From Methylomicrobium sp051061015 (GTDB taxonomy: Bacteria; Pseudomonadota; Gammaproteobacteria; Methylococcales; Methylomonadaceae): a stretch of DNA of 64,000 nt. The position numbers and the translations under genes were made by a program. The notes beneath the pieces were generated by a model, which did no database searches, was not told where the DNA came from, and was given only the letters and a program-made list of their open reading frames with translations. The first letter of the stretch is position 1. Each line of letters opens with the position of its first letter. Below are positions 1 through 9,210 of the stretch, in pieces. The DNA is taken from contig JBPFEG010000075.1 of the NCBI GenBank assembly GCA_051061015.1, forward strand, positions 54,432 to 118,431. Direction: 5' to 3'.

Positions 1-993
1 AACCTTGCCTTCGTGGGAGGCCTTATGAGCCAGCATCGGATTGCCGACAATATCGCCGATCGCGAAAATATGCGGCACGTTTGTGCGCTGCTGCTTGTCG
101 ACCGGAATGAAACCCTGCTCGTTGACGGTGATGCCTGCCGCTTCCGCACCGATCAGCTTGCCGTTCGGCCGCCGGCCGACCGCAACCAGCACCGCATCGA
201 ACAGTTCGGATTCGGGCGCGCCCTTGCCTTCGAACGAAACCTTCAGGCCGTCTTGCTGAGGCTCGATCGCGGTTACCCGGGTTTCCAGCCAGATGTTTTT
301 GTATTGCTTCTTGATCCGTCTGAGCAGCGGCGTCACCAGATCCTTGTCGCAGCCCGGAATGATCTGATCCATCAGTTCGACCACATGAATTTCAGAACCG
401 AAGGCATGATAGACGGTCGCCATTTCCAGACCAATGATGCCGCCGCCGACGATCAGCAGTTTTTTCGGAATCTGTTTCAGTTCCAGTGCGTCGGTCGAAT
501 TCCACAGACGCTCATCATCATTCGGAAAGCTCGGAATTTGTGTCGGCGACGAACCGGCCGCAATGATGGACTGGTCGAACGTGATCGTTTTGACGCCTTC
601 GGGAGTTTCTATTTCGACCGCATTCGGCGCGGTAAAACGTCCGCTGCCTTGAATAACAGTTACCTTGCGCTGTTTCGCGAGTCCCGCCAGACCGTCATTC
701 AACGACTTGCTGACACTCGCTTTCCAAGCGCGGATTTTATCGATATCGATCTCTGGCTTGCCGAATTTTAAACCATGGCTCTGCACTTCTTCCGCTTCAT
801 GGATCAACTGCGCCATATGCAGAAGCGCCTTCGAGGGAATACAGCCGACGTTCAGGCATACCCCGCCTAACACCGGATAACGTTCTATCAACGTAACTTG
901 CTTGCCGAGATCGGCCGCGCGAAACGCCGCCGTATAGCCACCGGGACCGCCGCCTAAAACCAAAACTTCCGAATGTAATGCTGCGTCGTTCAT
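1..993 (-). CDS. lpdA: Dihydrolipoyl dehydrogenase (E3), C-terminus cut by window edge
   Basis: E3 reoxidises the dihydrolipoyl groups of pyruvate dehydrogenase using FAD and NAD+. The minus-strand frame opens with ATG at 993 and stays open to base 1, giving 331 residues of an expected 470 or so. The N-terminus has the FAD dinucleotide motif VLGGGPGGYTAA, followed by the redox-active disulfide motif CLNVGCIPSK. A second nucleotide-binding motif, IVGGGIIGLE, marks the NAD domain, and the FAD-binding segment FAIGDIVGNPMLAHKA is near the cut. It lies 21 bases downstream of aceF in the order aceE-aceF-lpdA, so it very probably belongs to that operon. The interface domain with the catalytic His-Glu pair lies outside the window. 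Confidence 0.95.
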   Translation of the reverse strand, partial: MNDAALHSEVLVLGGGPGGYTAAFRAADLGKQVTLIERYPVLGGVCLNVGCIPSKALLHMAQLIHEAEEVQSHGLKFGKPEIDIDKIRAWKASVSKSLNDGLAGLAKQRKVTVIQGSGRFTAPNAVEIETPEGVKTITFDQSIIAAGSSPTQIPSFPNDDERLWNSTDALELKQIPKKLLIVGGGIIGLEMATVYHAFGSEIHVVELMDQIIPGCDKDLVTPLLRRIKKQYKNIWLETRVTAIEPQQDGLKVSFEGKGAPESELFDAVLVAVGRRPNGKLIGAEAAGITVNEQGFIPVDKQQRTNVPHIFAIGDIVGNPMLAHKASHEGKV

Positions 994-1014
994 ATCGCGA
1001 TAATCTCCCGGATA

Positions 1015-2316
1015 TTAGAGTAACAGACGGCGAAGATCGCCAAGATAGGTTTTGATTGCCGCCATGAAGCGCGCGCCCTCGGCCCCGTCGATCACCCGGT
1101 GATCGTAAGTCAAATCCAGCGGCAACATCAATCGCGGCACAAACTCATTGCCGTTCCAGACCGGTTGCATTTTCGCCCGGGTGACGCCGAGAATCGCAAC
1201 CTCCGGCGCATTCACAATCGGCGTGAAGGCGGTGCCGCCGATGCCGCCCAGGCTCGAAATGCTCATGCAGCCGCCCTGCATGTCGCCCGGCATCAGCTTA
1301 CCCTGGCGCGCCTTCTCGCTTTTCTCCGCAAGTTCGGCAGCTAGTTGATTGATATTTTTACTGTCGACATTCCGCAAAACCGGCACCACCAGACCGTTCG
1401 GCGTATCGACCGCGATACCGATATTGTAATATTTCTTCAGAATCAGGCTCTCGCCGTCGCTGGACAGCGACGCATTGAAGCTCGGGAATTGCTGCATCGC
1501 GGCAACCACGGCCTTGATGATGAACATCAGTCCGGTAATCTTGACTTCGCCGTTTTTGTTTTCGGCGTTGATCTGGTTGCGAAACGCTTCGAGGTCGGTT
1601 ATATCGACCTCTTCGTGGTAGGTCACCATCGGCAGATTCAGCCAGACACGGCTGAGGTTTTGCCCGGTCAGACGTTTGATTTTGCTCAGCTTGACTGTCT
1701 CGGTCTCGCCGAATGGTGAGAAATCGACCGCCGGAATGGCCGGAATGCCGCCGCCGGCCGCAAGTGCGGGCTCGGCCAACGCTTTTTTGACATACGCTTT
1801 CACGTCTTCTTTCAGGATGCGGCCTTTGCGGCCGGAACCGGCCGTGACTTTCGCAATATCGACGCCCAACTCGCGCGCAAACAGGCGCACGGAAGGAGAC
1901 GCATGAGCGATTGAACCGGCACCGGTTGCGGTTATCGCAGGCGCCACTGGGGCGGTCGCCGCCACTTTGGCTGGAGCCGGAGCCTGCTCGGGCGCTTTTT
2001 CAACCTTGGGCGCTTCCGACGGAGCAGGCGCTGGCTGTGCTTTCGGTTCCTCCGGTTTGGCCGCCGCTTGTCCTTCTTCCGCCGCTACGGTCGCAATCAG
2101 TGTGCCTTCGGAAACCTTGTCGCCGCGCTTGATAAAAACTTCCTGAATTTTACCCGCCGCACTCGACGGCAAATCCATGCCGGCTTTGTCGGTTTCGAGC
2201 GCAGCGACCGTCTGTTCCAACGCCACCACGTCACCCGGCTTGATCAACACTTCGACCACATCGATATCAGTTACATTGCCGACGTCGGGCACTCTAATTT
2301 CAACCAAATTCGTCAT
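1015..2316 (-). CDS. aceF: Dihydrolipoamide acetyltransferase, E2 of pyruvate dehydrogenase
   Basis: E2 transfers acetyl groups from the lipoyl arm to CoA and forms the core of the complex. The 433-residue protein has one lipoyl domain (about residues 1-78, with lipoyl lysine K44 in ETDKAGMD). An Ala/Pro-rich linker follows, then a peripheral-subunit-binding domain (about 138-178, SPSVRLFARELGVD) and the catalytic domain with the active-site motif DHRVIDGAEGARF (His406). Many proteobacterial E2p proteins carry two or three lipoyl domains, so this is a short form. It starts 14 bases downstream of the aceE stop codon and is followed by lpdA, which supports a single transcript. Confidence 0.96.
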   Translation of the reverse strand: MTNLVEIRVPDVGNVTDIDVVEVLIKPGDVVALEQTVAALETDKAGMDLPSSAAGKIQEVFIKRGDKVSEGTLIATVAAEEGQAAAKPEEPKAQPAPAPSEAPKVEKAPEQAPAPAKVAATAPVAPAITATGAGSIAHASPSVRLFARELGVDIAKVTAGSGRKGRILKEDVKAYVKKALAEPALAAGGGIPAIPAVDFSPFGETETVKLSKIKRLTGQNLSRVWLNLPMVTYHEEVDITDLEAFRNQINAENKNGEVKITGLMFIIKAVVAAMQQFPSFNASLSSDGESLILKKYYNIGIAVDTPNGLVVPVLRNVDSKNINQLAAELAEKSEKARQGKLMPGDMQGGCMSISSLGGIGGTAFTPIVNAPEVAILGVTRAKMQPVWNGNEFVPRLMLPLDLTYDHRVIDGAEGARFMAAIKTYLGDLRRLLL

Positions 2317-2330
2317 CTTCTTCCTTCCGC

Positions 2331-5009
2331 TTAAACTAACCAGGGCGTTTTGATCTCGGGATCAATGCCATATTTGGCGATCGCCACTTCAATCTTCGCC
2401 GCATCGAACTGTCCTAAATCCGCGAGGCTCTTTAATGCGGCAATTGTCACATGGTATCGGTCGACCTCGAAGAAACGGCGCAGATTTTCGCGGGTATCCG
2501 AGCGCCCGAAACCATCGGTGCCCAATACGGTAAACGGCGCGGTAACATAAGGCCGCACCTGATCGGCAAAGGCACGGATATAGTCGGTTGACGCAATCAC
2601 AGGGCCCTGCTGGTTCGCCAGACAATTGGTCACATGCGGTACACGGGCCGGTTCGGTCGGATGCAGACGGTTCCAGCGCTCTGCGTCGCGTCCGTCGCGC
2701 GCCAGTTCGGTAAAGCTCGGGCAGCTCCACAAATCGGACTCCACTCCCCAGTCGCTGCGTAGCAGTTCAGCCGCCGCCTCGACTTCGCGGAAAATCGTGC
2801 CGGAACCGAGCAACTGTACGCGCGGGCCTTTCTTCTTCGCACCCTGACGGAAGAGATACATCCCTTTCAGAATATCCAGTTCGATGCCCTTCGGCATGGC
2901 CGGATGCTCATAGTTTTCGTTCATCACGGTGATGTAATAGAAAATGTCTTCCTGATTCACATACATCCGGCGCAGGCCATCCTGGATGATCACGGCCAGC
3001 TCATAGGCATAGGTCGGATCGTAACTGATGCAGTTCGGCACGGTGGCGGACATCAGATGGCTGTGGCCGTCTTCATGCTGGAGCCCTTCCCCATTCAAGG
3101 TCGTACGTCCTGCCGTGCCGCCCATCAGGAAGCCGCGGGTGCGCTGGTCGGCTGCCGCCCAGATCAGATCGCCGACGCGCTGGAAACCGAACATCGAATA
3201 ATAGATAAAGAATGGAATCATCGGCACGTTATGCGTCGAATAGGAGGTACCGGCCGCGATCCAATCGCAGATACCGCCCGCCTCATTGATGCCTTCCTGC
3301 AACACCTGGCCGTGCTTGTCTTCCTTGTAGAACATCAGTTGATCGGCGTCCTGCGGTGTATAAAGCTGACCGACCTGGGACCAGATGCCGAGCTGGCGGA
3401 ACATGCCTTCCATCCCGAAGGTCCGCGATTCGTCAGGCACGATCGGGACAACCCGTTTGCCGATGTTCTTGTCCTTGACCAGGATGTTCAACAACCTGAC
3501 GAACGCCATCGTGGTGGAAATCTCGCGGCCTTCGCCGGTCGCTTCCAGGAGCGCCTTGAAATCGCTCAGTACCGGCACATCCAGCGCATAGGATTTGGCT
3601 CTTCTGGCCGGCAGATGTCCGCCTAGTTCGGCGCGGCGCTTCTGCAAATACTCCAGTTCTTTCGAGCCTTCGGGGAATTTGATGTAAGGCAGATCATGCA
3701 GTTGTTCGTCGCTGACCGGTAGATTGTAACGGTCGCGGAAATGGCTCAATGAGCTCTCGCTCATCTTCTTCTGTTGATGGGTGATGTTTTGCGCCTGGCC
3801 GGACTCGCCCATCCCGTAACCTTTGATCGTCTTCGCCAGAATCACGGTCGGCTGGCCCTGATTATTGACCGCCGCCTGAAACGCCGCAAAGACCTTCACC
3901 GAATCATGGCCGCCGCGATTCAATTCCCAGATATCGCGGTCGGACCAGTCGGCCACCATCGTCCGGAGTTCCGGCGTGTTGAAGAAATGCTCGCGCACAT
4001 AGGCGCCGTCTTTCGCCTTGAAGGTCTGATAATCGCCGTCGACGCATTCCATCATCCGTTTCGCGAGCAGGCCTTCGCTGTCGCGTGCCAGCAAGGTATC
4101 CCAGCGCTGGCCCCAGACGACTTTAATTACGTTCCAGCCGGCGCCGCGGAATTCGCTTTCGAGCTCCTGAATGATCTTGCCGTTGCCGCGCACCGGACCG
4201 TCCAGCCGCTGCAGGTTGCAGTTGACTACGAAGATCAGGTTGTCGAGCTTTTCGCGTCCGGCCAGGCCGATCGCGCCGAGCGATTCCGGTTCGTCCGTTT
4301 CTCCATCGCCCAGGAAGCTCCAGACTTTGCGCCCGGTCGTATCGGCCAGGCCGCGACCCTGCAGATAACGCATGAAACGCGCCTGATAAATCGCCATGAT
4401 CGGCCCCAACCCCATCGATACGGTCGGGAATTGCCAGAACTCCGGCATCAGCCACGGATGCGGATAGGAAGACAACCCCTTGCCGCCCACTTCCTGGCGA
4501 AAACTGTCCAGTTGCTCTTCGGTCAGGCGTCCGAGCAGAAACGCGCGTGCATAATCGCCCGGCGTCAAATGGCCCTGGGTGAAGATCAGATCGCCGTCGT
4601 GCTGATCGGACGGCGCATGCCAGAAATGATTGTAGCCGACTTCGTATAAGGTAGCCGCTGAGGAAAAACTCGCGATATGGCCGCCGACATTGGTATGCTT
4701 GTTCGCACGGAGCACCATCATCATCGCATTCCAGCGCACATAAGCGCGGATTTTCTGCTCGATGTCCTGATCGCCGGGGTATTTGGCCTGTCTCGCAACC
4801 GGAATGGTATTCAGATAAGCGGTATTCGCACTGAACGGCACATCGAATCCGGAATGACGCGCCACCGCGACCAGTTGCTCGATCAAAAAATGCGCGCGTT
4901 CGTTGCCGTCTTTTTCCAGAACGGACTGCAAGGCTTCAATCCATTCCCTCGTTTCAGCCGGATCGATGTCGTTCTGTCCGGTAATTTCTGAAATTAAATT
5001 GTTGGCCAT
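2331..5009 (-). CDS. aceE: Pyruvate dehydrogenase E1 component, homodimeric type
   Basis: E1 decarboxylates pyruvate with thiamine diphosphate and passes the acetyl group to the lipoyl arm of E2. The frame can be extended to 5102, but ATG at 5009 is the better start. It gives MANNLISEI, is preceded by AGGAA seven bases upstream, and yields 892 residues, close to the 887 of E. coli AceE. The thiamine-diphosphate motif is visible as GDGETDEPES followed about 28 residues later by NCNLQRLDGPVRGNGK. The protein is full length with no sign of damage. It is the first gene of the aceE-aceF-lpdA cluster. Confidence 0.97.
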   Translation of the reverse strand: MANNLISEITGQNDIDPAETREWIEALQSVLEKDGNERAHFLIEQLVAVARHSGFDVPFSANTAYLNTIPVARQAKYPGDQDIEQKIRAYVRWNAMMMVLRANKHTNVGGHIASFSSAATLYEVGYNHFWHAPSDQHDGDLIFTQGHLTPGDYARAFLLGRLTEEQLDSFRQEVGGKGLSSYPHPWLMPEFWQFPTVSMGLGPIMAIYQARFMRYLQGRGLADTTGRKVWSFLGDGETDEPESLGAIGLAGREKLDNLIFVVNCNLQRLDGPVRGNGKIIQELESEFRGAGWNVIKVVWGQRWDTLLARDSEGLLAKRMMECVDGDYQTFKAKDGAYVREHFFNTPELRTMVADWSDRDIWELNRGGHDSVKVFAAFQAAVNNQGQPTVILAKTIKGYGMGESGQAQNITHQQKKMSESSLSHFRDRYNLPVSDEQLHDLPYIKFPEGSKELEYLQKRRAELGGHLPARRAKSYALDVPVLSDFKALLEATGEGREISTTMAFVRLLNILVKDKNIGKRVVPIVPDESRTFGMEGMFRQLGIWSQVGQLYTPQDADQLMFYKEDKHGQVLQEGINEAGGICDWIAAGTSYSTHNVPMIPFFIYYSMFGFQRVGDLIWAAADQRTRGFLMGGTAGRTTLNGEGLQHEDGHSHLMSATVPNCISYDPTYAYELAVIIQDGLRRMYVNQEDIFYYITVMNENYEHPAMPKGIELDILKGMYLFRQGAKKKGPRVQLLGSGTIFREVEAAAELLRSDWGVESDLWSCPSFTELARDGRDAERWNRLHPTEPARVPHVTNCLANQQGPVIASTDYIRAFADQVRPYVTAPFTVLGTDGFGRSDTRENLRRFFEVDRYHVTIAALKSLADLGQFDAAKIEVAIAKYGIDPEIKTPWLV

Positions 5010-5319
5010 TCTATGTTCCTGTTCTAGCGAGTGGTATTTGAATTCGTTATGAGTGAAATGAGTCATTTCCGGGGATACCCCAAGGTTCCGTCCTATTTGC
5101 AAAATCGCCTTAACAGATAGCGGAGCCGTCAGTCCTCGTCTTTAAAGGGCACATAGTATATCAAATGCCGGGACGCATAGAACCTGTTTTAGCAATCTTG
5201 ACTGAACGAACGAGAGGATTCGGAAGAATATCGGGGGGAAGATTAAACCCCTTAAAAAACCGGCCTGCTCGCCAGATGATTAATCAAAAGGCAAGAGTAA
5301 GCCGGGACGATGGGGAAAT
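5010..5319. other. Intergenic region upstream of aceE
   Basis: These 310 bases hold the leader and presumed promoter of aceE on the minus strand, and the 3' flank of the LtaS-like gene. A frame of 66 codons on the plus strand has no family resemblance. I see no convincing hairpin terminator or riboswitch-like structure. Confidence 0.4.
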
Positions 5320-7146
5320 TCAGTTAGAAACTTGGGTTTTCTCAGGCGGACCGATAAAATCCTGATCCGGCGGCGGGGACGAATGCTGAGGACGCGTCTC
5401 CTGCCGGCCGATGAATAAATCATTGCTGACAATATTTACATTGCGCAGCCATTCGGCCGATTTTTGGCAGGCTGCGCTAAAAGGCGGTTCCTTGCAGACT
5501 TCGATCTTGCCATCGTCGAGCAGATCGAAGTGCAGCCCCGGCAATGGGCGAATGCGCATGCCCTGGGGGGGCTGCGTGTAATCCATGATCGCGGGCTCGT
5601 CGTAGTTCAACAGTTTCAGAATCAGCCCTGGCACCTGGTAGAGCGGCAGACTGCCGACTTTGACCGGCCCTTTCCGGCCATCCAGAACCAGCAGCGGCGT
5701 ACTGACATAAAATTTGAACATCTCCGGCGTAAATTCGCTGCGGTTCGTCGCCAGCACGCCCGAATCGACATAACCTGCGAAATTTTCTCCCAAAAACGGC
5801 AGATGATCGCCAAACAGGATGATGATGCCGTCCGGGTCGCGTTTCTGCATCTCGGCGATAAAATCCATCAATTCCCGTGATTTGTAATACACCGTATTGG
5901 CATAGGTCGTGACTTCCTCGACCGGCGACGGGGAGGAAATCTTGAACGGACGGCTTTCGCTGAGCGGATAATTCCAATGACCGAAATAAGTCACGATATA
6001 ATCGAGAATCGGCTGCTTGGCTTCCAGAGTGGGTTTGATCTTGTCCAGCACTTGGCGGTATAGCGAAACATCGGACAGAAACTCCCGGTTCATATCGTCC
6101 TGCACGAAATCGGCCAGAGACCAGTAGGTTTGAAAGCCCATCCGTTCATACGCATTGACCCGGTTCCAGAATACCGGCACGTTCGGATGCGAAGCGGTAG
6201 TCCTGTAGCCTTTGTCCGCCAGGATGTGCGGCAGGCAGGGAACATCGTTCAATAACTGGCGCTCGAATTTGACGTTATCCTTCACCACCGGAAAACCGCA
6301 CAGCACTTCAAACTCCGAGTTGGCCGTATATCCTCCGAAGACCGGCGCCATCGCGTGTGCGTAATCGGCGCTTTTCCAGAGTTTCCGGAACTCCGGAGCC
6401 AAAGGATTCTGTTTATAGCGGGCTTTTTTCAGCCCGTTCGGATCCCAAAACGATTCGAGCAACACCAAATGCACGTTACGCGGCGTGAAAGGCTTGCGCG
6501 TAGGTTGCGGCATCTGCGCGGACAGCAAATTCTGGGCAGCTTCCTGAGCCTCGTCCATGTCCGGCACCACATCGGCCATCAGGAAGTAGCGCGAACCTTC
6601 CTGCAGGCTGTACATCGTCGCGCCATGCCAGAGATAATTCGAACGCTGATCCCAGACCGAATTGCCGAAATGCTTATCGAGCGGCTCCACGATCATCGCC
6701 GGCTGATAAACGATCGTCAAGCCGATCAAAAACGCAGCCACACTGGCCAGATAAGCGCTCCAGTGCCGCATCGTGAAATTGAAAAGGAACAGGCTGGCGA
6801 TCGCCGCCAATGGGATCGCCGCCGCGAAGAAGCGCCAGCCCTCCAGAATCAACAGCAGTGAACGCAGCGCAAACACATCGTCCGGCATGATGGGACCGCC
6901 GAAAAACGAGATTTTGACCGCATTGCCGATGTATAAAACGCCGGCCAGCAAGGTTTGCAGCACTAAAAATATCCATAGCCGCCGCGACCAGGCAAACAGC
7001 ATGTAAGCCACGAACAATTGCAATAAGAAATCGTACGGAATCGCCACCGCTTTGATCTGCACGTCGAACTTGAACGTACTGATCAGGTAAAACACCAGAT
7101 AGAGCAAGGTGGTCGAAAAAAGCGGGGCTAGATATCTGTAAGGCAT
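5320..7146 (-). CDS. LtaS/MdoB-type membrane sulfatase-fold enzyme
   Basis: This 608-residue protein has hydrophobic segments in its first 150 residues and then a periplasmic alkaline-phosphatase/sulfatase-fold domain, the layout of lipoteichoic acid synthase and phosphoglycerol transferase (MdoB/OpgB) enzymes. In the catalytic domain, VLLESF (about 228-233) carries the metal-ligand Glu. GGYTANSEFE (271-280) matches the LtaS nucleophile motif, with T274 as the likely nucleophile. LFGDHLPFLGE supplies the metal-binding Asp-His pair. Family knowledge suggests transfer of a phospho-head-group from a phospholipid to a periplasmic glucan or surface polymer, but the substrate cannot be read from sequence. 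It stands alone, transcribed toward aceE and divergently from the Fae-like gene. Confidence 0.8.
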   Translation of the reverse strand: MPYRYLAPLFSTTLLYLVFYLISTFKFDVQIKAVAIPYDFLLQLFVAYMLFAWSRRLWIFLVLQTLLAGVLYIGNAVKISFFGGPIMPDDVFALRSLLLILEGWRFFAAAIPLAAIASLFLFNFTMRHWSAYLASVAAFLIGLTIVYQPAMIVEPLDKHFGNSVWDQRSNYLWHGATMYSLQEGSRYFLMADVVPDMDEAQEAAQNLLSAQMPQPTRKPFTPRNVHLVLLESFWDPNGLKKARYKQNPLAPEFRKLWKSADYAHAMAPVFGGYTANSEFEVLCGFPVVKDNVKFERQLLNDVPCLPHILADKGYRTTASHPNVPVFWNRVNAYERMGFQTYWSLADFVQDDMNREFLSDVSLYRQVLDKIKPTLEAKQPILDYIVTYFGHWNYPLSESRPFKISSPSPVEEVTTYANTVYYKSRELMDFIAEMQKRDPDGIIILFGDHLPFLGENFAGYVDSGVLATNRSEFTPEMFKFYVSTPLLVLDGRKGPVKVGSLPLYQVPGLILKLLNYDEPAIMDYTQPPQGMRIRPLPGLHFDLLDDGKIEVCKEPPFSAACQKSAEWLRNVNIVSNDLFIGRQETRPQHSSPPPDQDFIGPPEKTQVSN

Positions 7147-7402
7147 GATCGGGCAAAATTAGTTGATACGAGAGTATCGAACCGGAGAACTGAACGGAAA
7201 ATGAACGCGCCATCTTATCATATCCGCCCGAATCGTCGGTCCTATTGCCGAAGCTCGATAAAAATCCGCCTAATCGGCGATGTCGGCTTTTTTCCTAAAA
7301 ATGTCCAAAGACTCGCGTGCCGGACTCCCATCAATAACTGTTGCCGCCCTCGCCCATCCATCATAGAATGCGGCTTTTCTAATTTTAACCAGCGAATTTA
7401 TT

Positions 7403-7954
7403 ATGTCAGATAAAATTTGGTTCAGGACCGGGGAAGCCACCGTTTTTTCCAGCGAAGGCCAAGGCACTGATGCGATGCCCGAAATTTTGATCGGGCATGT
7501 CCAGGGACCGGCCGGCCATGCGTTTGCCAACCTGATGGGGCAAACCGAAGGCCATACCCGGATGTTCGCGATTCGCGCCTGCAATCAACAGGTGCGCCCA
7601 GCCACTATCATGGTGCCGAAAGTCACGATCAAATCCTCCGCCTATGTGAATCTGCTTGGCGGACCGGTGCAATCGGCAGTTGCCGATGCAGTGCTGGACA
7701 GCGTAATCGACGGCGTATTGCCGGCCGATCAGGTCAATGATCTGTGCATTATCGCGATGATCTGGATTGCGCCGGAATGTGCAACCAATCCCGACCTGGA
7801 CCGGAAAGATCTGTACCGCACCAATTATGAAGCGATGAAACTGGCGATTTCGCGCGCGATGAGCAACTCGCCGACGATTGAGGAACTGAAAGCGAACCGG
7901 CATAAAATTTTCCACGAGATGTACGATCCGGAAACCGGCGAATCGCAATGGTAA
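7403..7954 (+). CDS. Formaldehyde-activating enzyme (Fae) family paralogue
   Basis: Classical Fae condenses formaldehyde with tetrahydromethanopterin in C1 metabolism. This 183-residue protein aligns end to end with the family (KVTIKSSAYVNLLGGPVQSAV, VLPADQVNDLCI, NYEAMKLAISRAM). From memory of the Methylorubrum enzyme, the catalytic His17 in AHIDLIIG is replaced here: the aligned stretch reads AMPEILIG, with Met25 in the His position. The C-terminus is about 15 residues longer than usual. It is probably a paralogue with a changed role, such as C1 sensing or binding, rather than the main Fae. Only 15 bases separate it from the pqi-like operon, so co-transcription is likely. Confidence 0.85.
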   Translation: MSDKIWFRTGEATVFSSEGQGTDAMPEILIGHVQGPAGHAFANLMGQTEGHTRMFAIRACNQQVRPATIMVPKVTIKSSAYVNLLGGPVQSAVADAVLDSVIDGVLPADQVNDLCIIAMIWIAPECATNPDLDRKDLYRTNYEAMKLAISRAMSNSPTIEELKANRHKIFHEMYDPETGESQW

Positions 7955-7969
7955 TCATGCTTATCGATA

Positions 7970-8599
7970 ATGCGCGCCCAGCTTAGGCTGCAACTGGAAG
8001 CCTGTCCCGAATGTGATGCGCTGCTGAAACCTGCAACGCTCGACGCCGGCGATAAGGCGCATTGCCCGCGCTGCGGCTATCTGCTGCAGCGTGCACAAAA
8101 GAACAGCATCGAGCGCAGTCTGGTATTATCGATTACCGGCCTGCTGCTCTTTATCCCGGCCAATTGCCTGCCGCTGCTTGGCATCAAATTGCTGGGCAAT
8201 ACGAAGGACGATATTCTGCTGTCCGGCGTGGTTGCTTTGTATGCCGAAGATATGTGGGCTGTCGCAACGCTGGTGTTTCTGTCCAGCATTCTGTTTCCGC
8301 TCGTGAACATTCTGCTGAGTCTCGCAATCAGCGCACACCTTTACCTGAATCGCCCCAACCGCTACCTGAAGCGCTGGATGCGTTGGTTGCAGCATCTTGA
8401 AGAATGGGCGATGCTGGAGGTATATACGCTCGGTATCATCGTTGCCTGCGTCAAACTGTCCTCGATGGCCGATCTGCGCTTCGGCATGGGGCTGTATGCG
8501 TTTGTCGGGCTGCTGCTGGTCACGGTCGCCTTAACCGGCAGCCTCGACCGGGCGCTGTTCTGGCAGCGCATCGACGCCTTGCGCGGGAAACCCGCATGA
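7970..8599 (+). CDS. pqiA: PqiA/LetA-family membrane protein, first copy
   Basis: PqiA proteins are inner-membrane partners of MCE-domain lipid-transport tunnels. This 209-residue half-length form begins with a zinc-ribbon-like pair (CPEC about residue 12 and CPRC about residue 33). About four membrane segments follow (SIERSLVLSITGLLLFIPAN, TLVFLSSILFPLVNILLSL, and two more toward the C-terminus). E. coli PqiA is about twice as long, with two such units fused. Here the units are separate genes, the second starting in an ATGA overlap. The upstream neighbour is the Fae-like gene, 15 bases away. Transport of lipids between inner and outer membrane is the family role; the cargo is unknown. Confidence 0.85.
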   Translation: MRAQLRLQLEACPECDALLKPATLDAGDKAHCPRCGYLLQRAQKNSIERSLVLSITGLLLFIPANCLPLLGIKLLGNTKDDILLSGVVALYAEDMWAVATLVFLSSILFPLVNILLSLAISAHLYLNRPNRYLKRWMRWLQHLEEWAMLEVYTLGIIVACVKLSSMADLRFGMGLYAFVGLLLVTVALTGSLDRALFWQRIDALRGKPA

Positions 8600-9210
8600 A
8601 TATACAGCCCAGCGCCTTGCAGCAAGGACTGATCCGCTGCCATGATTGCGGCGCGCTCACAAAGTGCGGAACGGCATCACGACCCTGTCCAGTCTGCGGC
8701 AACCCGCTTCATGCGCGTATTCCGAACAGTCTACAGCACACGATGGCGTATTTACTCTGCGGTTATGCGCTGTATGTGCCGGCGAATATTTTCCCGATCA
8801 TGACCGTCACCCAATTCGGCGTCGGCGAACCGCATACGATCCTCGGCGGCATCCAGGCCTTGATTGAAAGCGACATGCTGCCAATCGCGACCTTGGTGTT
8901 CATCGCCAGCATTATCGTACCGATGTTGAAACTGTTCGGCTTAACTCTGTTATGGCTGTGCGTGTTTTACCGCTGGCAGGTCAATGCGCGCCGGTGGACG
9001 CAGGTGTACCGGATTATTGCTTTTGTCGGCCGCTGGTCGATGCTGGATATTTTCATGATTTCGATTTTGATTTCACTGGTCGATCTTGGAGGAGTCGCGA
9101 GCGTTCTGGCCGGCCCCGCTGCGACCGCGTTTGCCTCGGTGGTTGTGATCACATTGTTTGCTGCCAAAAGTTTCGACCCCCGCCTGATCTGGGATAACCA
9201 AAAAAATTGA
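8596..9210 (+). CDS. pqiA: PqiA/LetA-family membrane protein, second copy
   Basis: This 204-residue protein repeats the layout of the previous gene. It has an N-terminal zinc ribbon (CHDC and CPVC) and about four membrane segments with the family pattern MAYLLCGYALYVPANIFPIM, VPMLKLFGLTLLWL and RWSMLDIFMISILISL. The frame stays open upstream to 8404, but ATG at 8596 overlaps the preceding stop in ATGA, a typical sign of translational coupling, and places the first cysteine pair correctly. Together the two genes equal one full PqiA. It is followed immediately by pqiB, with a one-base overlap. Confidence 0.87.
   Translation: MNIQPSALQQGLIRCHDCGALTKCGTASRPCPVCGNPLHARIPNSLQHTMAYLLCGYALYVPANIFPIMTVTQFGVGEPHTILGGIQALIESDMLPIATLVFIASIIVPMLKLFGLTLLWLCVFYRWQVNARRWTQVYRIIAFVGRWSMLDIFMISILISLVDLGGVASVLAGPAATAFASVVVITLFAAKSFDPRLIWDNQKN

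Noticed and set aside
13..771. 252-codon plus-strand frame opposite lpdA
   Set aside because: It is an antisense shadow. The minus strand reads as a clear dihydrolipoyl dehydrogenase with FAD, disulfide and NAD motifs.
2904..4649. Long plus-strand frames of 240 and 291 codons opposite aceE
   Set aside because: Their products have no family likeness, and the minus strand is an intact E1 enzyme. GC-rich codon use produces such shadows.
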